The notes under the pieces are model-generated. The model saw only the letters and a program-made list of their open reading frames with translations, searched no databases and was not told the DNA's origin. 13,108 bases of DNA from Actinomycetota bacterium. Lineage in GTDB: Bacteria; Actinomycetota; Acidimicrobiia; Acidimicrobiales; Microtrichaceae. Of this stretch, positions 8,131 to 13,108 are shown piece by piece; position 1 is the first letter of the stretch; each line of letters starts with the position of its first letter. Location: NCBI GenBank assembly GCA_016703525.1, contig JADJBW010000027.1, positions 1 to 13,108 on the forward strand, given 5' to 3'. The translations under genes were made by a program, and so were the position numbers.

Positions 8131-9712
8131 ATGACCGAGGACGTGACGCCGCAGTGGAGCCAGGTGCCACCCGGTGTGAAGCCCGGATGGGTGATCGCCT
8201 CGATGTGCCTTGCGGTGGTCCTGGTGATCGCCAGCGTGTCGAGCCTGAACGTGGCGCTCCCGGACATCGCCCGAGGGCTCGGGGCGACGTCGTCACAGGT
8301 CCAGTGGATCGTCGACATCTTCGCTCTGGTCCTCGCCGCACTGCTGCTCCCGCGGGCACTGGGCGACAAGTTCGGACGTCGGAAGGTCATGCTCATCGGG
8401 TTCTCGATGTTCGTCGTGGCGGGGATCTGGGCGACCTTCGCCGGCGATGTGACGCAGATGCTGATCGCACGTGCGGTGGGTGGTCTCGGCGCCGCGCTGA
8501 TCTTCCCCGGCACGCTCTCGACGATCACCGGCTCGCTGCCGCTGGACCAGCGCATGAAGGGAATCGGCCTCTGGGCCGCTGCGGCGTCGCTCGGCGGCAC
8601 CATCGGCTCGATCGGCGCCGGCGCGTTGATCGAGGTCTACTGGTTCGGCTCGATCTTCCTGGCCCTCGGGATCGCCGCCGCTGCGGTCGGCGTCCTGACC
8701 CTGCTGTTCGTTCCCGAGACCAACGACCCCGAGCACGCCAACCTCGACCCCGTCGGCGCCGTGCTGTCGCTGGTCGGCATCGCCGGCTCGTGTTCGCCAT
8801 CACGGAAGGCCCCGTGAAGGGCTGGACCGATCTGCTCACGTCGCCGGCTTCGCCGCGCGCTGGTGGGGCTCGGCGGCTTCGCACTGCATGAACTGCGCAC
8901 CGCTCGACCCCTGCTCGATGTCCGGCTCTTCGGTCAGCGTGCGTTCCGCCGGTTCCATCTCGATCTTCGTGCAGTTCCTCGCAGTGTTCGGCTTCTTCTT
9001 CACCGCCTCGCAGTACCTGGCCCTTCGTCGCCGGCTTCAGCCCGTTGAAGGTCGGCCTCGCCTTCCTGCCGCTCGGCCCGTTCGTGCCGTTGATGTCGGC
9101 GCAGGCCGGCAAGTGGTCGCCGAAGTTCGGCCGAGGCCCCGTCGGGGGAGCTGGGCTGCTGCTCATGGCCGCCGGCTGCGGAGTCATGGGACTGATCGGG
9201 ACGTCCTCGCCTTACTGGGTGTTCGCGATCGGTTGCATCCTGTTCGGCTCTCGGCATGGGCCTCGCCGCACCGCCTGCGACCGAGGCAATCATCGACTCG
9301 TTGCCGCCTGCGAAGCAGGGCGTGGCCTCCGCCGTCAACGACCTGTCCCGCGAGCTCGGCGGCGCACTCGGCATCGCCATCCTCGGCTCCGCCATGATCT
9401 CCGGCTACCGGCGCACCGTCGGCGATGCGGCTGCATCGCTGCCGCCAGGTGTGATCGACGCAGTGCGCGACTCCGCTGCCGGCGGCTACCAAGCCGCGGC
9501 GGACGCCGGCCGGGACGCACCGGCCGTCATCGGCACGATCCAGTCCTCGGTCATCGGCGGGTACTCCACCGCGATGTGGGCGTCGGCCGGAGTGCTGATC
9601 CTCGAGCGATCTACGTCGCACTGCGCGCTCCCGGGGCGGGAACAGCGACGACGTCGTGGTGCTCGCCGATCATGACGCCGACCCATCCACCACGACCTCG
9701 GTCGAGAAGTGA
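8131..9712 (+). CDS. MFS exporter, DHA2 family (second copy), many frameshifts
   Basis: A second 14-helix-type efflux protein, ~525 residues when reconstructed, paralogous to the one at 4979. Motifs: VASVSSLNVALPDI-like first helix (VIASVSSLNVALPDIARGLG), SSQVQWIVDIFALVLAALLL, motif A LGDKFGRRK (residues ~77-85), FPGTLSTITGSLP, motif C region AAASLGGTIGSIGAGALIEV, and in the C-terminal half LAAPPATEAIIDSLPPAKQG then VASAVNDLSRELGGALGIAI. ATG 8131 has GAGG 4 nt upstream. Frame changes are needed near 8790, 8850, 8935, 9022, 9250, 9602 and 9635; each adjoining frame carries the next expected segment (for example FVQFLAVFGFFFTASQYLAL, then KVGLAFLPLGPFVPLMSAQ). The final frame ends SVEK with TGA at 9710-9712, overlapping the stress-protein GTG. 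Likely controlled by the divergent TetR at 7449-8009. Confidence 0.88.
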
Positions 9713-10257
9713 GCGACTTCATGAACTTCCACGACGCAGATGTCGCAGCGATCGGTGAGGTGCTGGTCGGCATCGACGACACCGATGAATCCCTCTACGT
9801 TCTCGACCTGGCCGTGCGTCGCGGCCCGCATCGCGCACGGCTCGAGCTCGTCCACGTCCACCCGCACCCCTCCATGCTCGGAGGGAGCATCCCCGCCGCT
9901 GCGGAGTACGACGAGTCCCAGCGACAGCTCGAGAGGACGCTGACGGGACTGGCCGGCGCGCATCTGCAGGGGCTACCCGGGCGACTGGCAGCTCACCGTG
10001 CGTCACGGTGCCCCGCCGAGACGCTCCTCGCCGCGGCGGACGAACTCGATGCCGACCTGATCGTCGTGGGGCACCGCCACCACGGCGGGCTCGGGGACCT
10101 GCTGCTCGGGTCGGTCGCCAGCCACGTGGTGCACCACGCCCGGCGGCCGGTTCTCGTCGCGACCCGCAACGTCGCTGAGTGGAGGTCGCCACGCCTGGTC
10201 GAGATCGCCTCTCCACGCGGCGTGTCAGACATCGGTGACCCATCCGCGGATCAATGA
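9709..10257 (+). CDS. Universal stress protein (UspA family), single domain
   Basis: A ~182-residue cytoplasmic protein of the Usp fold. Strand 1 is EVLVGIDDTDESLYVLDLAV with the conserved Asp after VGI, followed by LELVHVHPHP, and near the end PAETLLAAADELDADLIVVG, GHRHHGGLGDLLLGSVASHV and RRPVLVAT. The ATP-binding pattern G-x2-G-x9-G-(S/T) appears as GHRH-x9-GS, so the second Gly is His; ATP binding is therefore uncertain. GTG 9709 overlaps the exporter stop (GTGA), indicating translational coupling. A compensating pair of shifts hides part of the middle: an extra G in 9969-9972 and one base lost near 10013. Between them the true reading is YPGDWQLTVRHGAP. The role next to an exporter is unknown; stress-linked modulation is only a guess. 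Confidence 0.88.
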   Translation: MSDFMNFHDADVAAIGEVLVGIDDTDESLYVLDLAVRRGPHRARLELVHVHPHPSMLGGSIPAAAEYDESQRQLERTLTGLAGAHLQGLPGRLAAHRASRCPAETLLAAADELDADLIVVGHRHHGGLGDLLLGSVASHVVHHARRPVLVATRNVAEWRSPRLVEIASPRGVSDIGDPSADQ

Positions 10258-10373
10258 CGCGAGCTCGCGCTGCTCGTTCACGTCGTGGCCAGGTGGAAGC
10301 TGGACGGGACCACGTCCACTTCTTCGAACGAGCCTGGCAAGGAACGTCTGCTCGTTGGAGATAGGGTCATGAC

Positions 10374-10412
10374 CTCATACCCGAAGATCGCAGGTTGAAA
10401 TCCTGCCCCCGC
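10374..10412 (+). other. tRNA-fMet 3'-half fragment, probable integrase attachment-site scar
   Basis: From the anticodon loop (CTCATA with CAT) through CCCGAAG, the T-arm GCAGG-TTGAAAT-CCTGC and the acceptor strand CCCCGC, the sequence follows bacterial initiator tRNA-Met. The T stem is perfect, but the loop has TTG in place of the invariant TTC, one A is missing after CTCATA, and no matching 5' acceptor (GCGGGG) exists upstream, so it is not a working tRNA. Such 3'-half copies are left by tyrosine integrases that use tRNA genes as attachment sites, and one lies 142 bp away. Confidence 0.65.
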
Positions 10413-10421
10413 CGCATCAGG

Positions 10422-10453
10422 AAGGCCCGGAATCTCAAGGGATTCCGGGCTTT
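10422..10453. terminator. Strong hairpin terminator
   Basis: GCCCGGAATC (10425-10434) and GATTCCGGGC (10441-10450) pair perfectly over 10 bp around a 6-nt loop. AAG before and CTTT after extend the stem. Only three T residues follow on the plus strand, with AGGAAG on the other side, so it could serve both directions. Its place 10 nt after the tRNA fragment suggests the original tRNA terminator; it could also stop the integrase transcript coming from the right. Confidence 0.75.
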
Positions 10454-10553
10454 CGACGTTCTCGGTTGCAGGGCGTCTACTGGGTCGATCTACCGACCGG
10501 TCCAGTGCATTCTTGCGGTTATCGGGTTCCCAGGAGGCGGGCCTGGTTGACGT

Positions 10554-11668
10554 CTACCGGCTGGTGGCGAGCAGCTGGCTGAACTTGTCGGCGGCTTCGG
10601 CGCCCATGCCGGGCATGACGTGCTGGTAGGTGGCCATCGTGAAGCCGGGGTTGGCGTGGCCGAGCCGTTCGGACACGACCTTGATGGGTGTGCCGGCGGC
10701 GACGAGGAGCGATGCGTGGGTGTGGCGGAGGCCGTGGAAGCAGATGCGGGGCATGTCGAGTCGGCGGACCTGTCGGTGGAACAGCTGGTAGAGCGACTCG
10801 CGGTGGACGGGCTCGCCGGCGGTGTTGGTGAAGATCTGATCGTTCGTGCGGTTCGGGTGCCCGTCTCGCTGTTGTCGGCGCCGCCATGCGCGAGGACCGC
10901 TTCGGTGTCGAGGTCGATGCACCGCCGACTGGTTCGGGTCCTGACCGGAACTTCGACGGCGCGGCCGGAGACGACTTGGCGGCTCCGGGCGATGGAGAGG
11001 CGATGGGTGGATCTGTGCCAGTCACCCCAGCGGGAGCCCGGCGAGCTCACTGCGTGCCGCATGCCGGTGAACGCGGCGAGGTGCAAGGCCGGATGCAACC
11101 GCAGGTGCCGGTGGCGGCAAGGAAGTCAGCGAGTTGTTCGGCGGTCCAGCACCAGGCGCTGCGCTGGCGGAGCCGGATCGGGGGCAGTGCGCCGAGCGCG
11201 GGTTCCTGCGGTAGTGAGGTCTGGCGGACGGCTTGGGTGAACGCGGACCGGATGATCACGAGACGCGTCTTCGGTGCCAGACCTGGAGCGTTTGACGCCG
11301 CCGTCGGTGAGGAGGTCGGCGTAGAGGCGGTCGAGGTGCTCCGCTCGGACTGGGCGCAGCGGCATAGGCCCGAGCGCTGGGGCGATGTAGTGGTCGATCA
11401 TCCATTCGTAGCGGTAGGCGGTGGTGGACTGGAGGCGGTTCCGGCGCATCGGCAGGAACCGTTCGGTCAGGTAGCGGCCGAAGGTGAGCTGCCCGGCCGT
11501 GATCGCGTGTCGGCTGCCGGGATGGCGCCGAGCCTGGCGCAGATGGCTTCCGCGTCTACTCGGCTGTGACCCGCGGGATGCCAGCCCGGCGTTCTCGCCC
11601 GGTGGCGTGTCGATGCCGTCGTACGCGACGACGTAGAAGCGGTTCTTGCGTTCGATGATGTAAGCCAT
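10554..11668 (-). CDS. Tyrosine recombinase / phage-type integrase, frameshifted
   Basis: A site-specific recombinase of ~370 residues. The N-terminus reads MAYIIERKNRFYVVAYDGID, a common opening of actinobacterial phage-type integrases, then the SAM-like core-binding domain LTERFLPMRRNRLQSTTAYR, YEWMIDHYIAPALG. The catalytic domain shows the first Arg in AAFTGMR (about 11058-11075), HGLRHTHASLLVAAGTPIKV (His-x-x-Arg at 10722-10736), RLGHANPGFTMATYQHVMPG with the nucleophile Tyr at 10626-10628, and the TAG stop at 10554. ATG 11668 is chosen because GGGAG lies 4 nt upstream; in-frame ATGs at 11671 and 11686 are alternatives. Frame changes are seen near 10885, 11045-11060, 11095, 11190-11260 and 11500-11610. 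It transcribes towards the tRNA-fMet fragment, the usual layout of an integrase next to its attachment site. Confidence 0.9.
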
Positions 11669-11728
11669 CATCTCCCATCGGCTCATGCTCGGTTCGGAAC
11701 CAACCCGACGAGCACCGGAGTCTCGAGG

Positions 11729-11768
11729 CACGGTCTCGATGTTCAGGAGCGACCTCGATGAGACCGTG
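11729..11768. repeat. 9-bp inverted repeat between SulP and integrase genes
   Basis: CACGGTCTC (11729-11737) and GAGACCGTG (11760-11768) are perfect inverted copies separated by 22 nt, 12 bp past the SulP stop on the minus strand. It could be a terminator without a T tract or a protein-binding site near the integrase promoter. The long loop makes a hairpin less certain. Confidence 0.35.
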
Positions 11769-11779
11769 TCCGATGGGTC

Positions 11780-13108
11780 TCAGCGCGTGAGCGCTGTGAC
11801 AGCTGCGTCGACGGTGGGGTAGGCCGGCCGGCGAGGTGCAGCCCGGCGGCGTTGAGAACGTCCCGGACCTGGCCGATGCCGCGGGCGAACGCGAATCGCA
11901 CGCCTCGTCGGTCGAGGTCGTCGGCCAGATCGACGAGCATGTCGACTGCGGTGATGTCGACCGTCGGCACGTCGGCCAGATCGAGAACGAGAGCGGTGAT
12001 CGTGTCATCGACACGGGTGTTGATGTCGGACTTCACGTTGTCGGCGTTGGCGTAGAACAGCCCGGACTCGGGTCGGACCACCACGATGCCGTCGACGGCC
12101 GACGCGCCGGCATGGCGAGCGGTAAGTCGACCCAGTGGCTGCCGTCGATCGATCGGCCGAGCGCGGCGACGTGCGGTCGTGACGCCCGGTAGACGAGCAG
12201 CAGGACTGATACGGCGATGCCGATGAAGAGTCCGGGGAGCGTGTCGAAGATGAGCACCCGAACATCGCGGCGAGCGCGGCGATGAGGTCGGCACGGGCGA
12301 CCGGGCCGTAGATCTCGTCGAGCTCCGCGCTGTACACGCGCCAGAGCCGCCGGAGGGCCTTGACGTCGACGAGCTCCGCGACGGCCGCGATGACGACGGC
12401 GGCGAGCGTGGCTTCGGGGAGGTTCTCGAACAGGCCCGTGAGGAACAGCAGCGTCAACACTGTCAACGCCGCGACGAAGAGGCCCGACAGCTGTGAGGTC
12501 GCACCTGCGGAGCCGTTGACCGCGGTCTCGACAGGCTGCCGTTCACGACCATCCCCGAGGTGAGGCCGGCTCCGAGGTTGGCAGTACTGAGGCCGATCAG
12601 CCCTTGTTCGGATCGATCTCGTAGTGCTGCTTCTGGGCGTAGGTCTTGGCGGCGCCGAGTCCTTCGGCGAATCCGACGAGCAGTACGCCGAATGCAGATC
12701 CGGCGAGTCCCGTGTAGTCGGACCATCCGAGGTCAGGCAGTCCCAGCGACGGGAGACCGGAGGCGATGTGGCCGACGATGTCGACCCCCCTTGTCGGCGA
12801 GGTCGAACATTGACACTGCGACGATCCCGAGGATCACGGCGATGAGCGGGGCCGGGGCCTTCGGTACGAACCGTCGGAGGAGCAGTACGACGGTGAGCGA
12901 TCCGGCACCGACGGCGAACGTTCGCCACTGGGTGTCGCCCAGCTGCGTGATCAGGTCCCATGACTTCTCGAAGAAGTCGCCGTCGCCGCTGCTGACGCCG
13001 AACAGCTTGGGGACCTGACCGATGATGATCGAGTGCGAGGCCGATGATGAAGCCTTCAGCACCGGTTCCGAGATGAACGATGCCAGGAATCCGAGACGGA
13101 CCAGGCCG
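11780..13108 (-). CDS. SulP-family anion transporter with C-terminal STAS domain, N-terminus off the window
   Basis: An SLC26/SulP membrane transporter for sulfate, bicarbonate or related anions. The gene enters from the right edge with FLASFISEPVLKGF-like residues (FISEPVLK), the conserved early SulP signature, followed by IIIGQVPKLFGV. Further segments are RRFVPKAPAPLIAVILGIVA, GSAFGVLLVGFAEGLGAAKT, GLIGLSTANLGAGLTSGMVV with NGSLS, SGLFVAALTVLTLLFLTGLF and AVVIAAVAELVDVKALRRLW. The STAS domain follows: GIVVVRPESGLFYANADNVK, ALVLDLADVPTVDITAVDML (the DIT sequence sits where STAS domains keep the D-x-S/T site) and ARGIGQVRDVLNAAGLHLAG. Several shifts occur, including an extra C in the C6 run 12785-12790. 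The end at 11780 uses the frame reading AYPTVDAAVTALTR then TGA; the unshifted frame would run on past 11743. The substrate is not determinable. Confidence 0.92.

Noticed and set aside
10258..10269. 12-bp palindrome CGCGAGCTCGCG just after the stress-protein stop
   Set aside because: Without a loop or T tract it is not a terminator, and GC-only palindromes are frequent in such DNA.
10338..10413. Complete tRNA-Met gene
   Set aside because: No 5' acceptor complementary to the CCCCGC strand, no proper D arm or 7-nt anticodon loop, and TTG in place of TTC in the T loop; only the 3' half fits.
10490..11098. Alternative minus-strand frame giving a longer integrase C-terminus
   Set aside because: After about 10885 it becomes Ser/Pro/Thr-rich, whereas the frame ending at 10554 carries the His-x-x-Arg and Tyr boxes.
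1..13108. CRISPR array, rRNA, toxin-antitoxin or phage structural genes
   Set aside because: No regularly spaced repeats, rRNA-like sequence or matching protein families were seen on either strand.

Overview
The window is GC-rich (roughly two thirds G+C by eye) and reads as an actinobacterial accessory region. The evidence is many GTG starts, NTGA stop/start overlaps, an apparently leaderless promoter, and families typical of mycobacteria, rhodococci and Acidimicrobiia (EthA/MymA-type monooxygenase, FadD13/4CL-like ligase, several TetR regulators, DHA2 transporters). I cannot assign a genus from sequence alone. Almost every gene is broken by single-base insertions or deletions, often in homopolymers and sometimes as compensating pairs. 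Conserved motifs continue intact in the neighbouring frame, so I annotate whole reconstructed genes and treat most shifts as probable sequencing or assembly error.

Left block (1-4932, + strand): the C-terminal end of a flavin monooxygenase of the Baeyer-Villiger type, a classical short-chain dehydrogenase, a TetR regulator, a 4-coumarate/fatty acyl-CoA ligase and a membrane-anchored alpha/beta hydrolase. Together they could run an alcohol -> ketone -> ester -> acid + alcohol -> acyl-CoA route. The set resembles the mymA-sadH-fadD13 neighbourhood of mycobacteria, with differences.

Middle block (4933-10257): two efflux modules. The first is a DHA2-type MFS exporter translationally coupled to a TetR gene, behind a 38-bp near-perfect palindrome that fills the whole upstream gap and overlaps a leaderless promoter. 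The second is a TetR gene on the minus strand, divergent from another DHA2-type exporter, which is coupled to a universal stress protein gene. A 409-bp gap with no recognisable gene separates the convergent ends of the two modules.

Right block (10258-13108): a fragment matching the 3' half of an initiator-type tRNA-Met, a strong hairpin terminator, a tyrosine integrase on the minus strand and the 3' part of a SulP anion transporter with a STAS domain, also on the minus strand. The tRNA fragment beside an integrase looks like an attachment-site scar of an integrated element. No CRISPR array, rRNA, complete tRNA or insertion sequence was found. I found no convincing new biological system. The most informative non-coding signals are the 38-bp operator-like palindrome and the tRNA-fMet scar.
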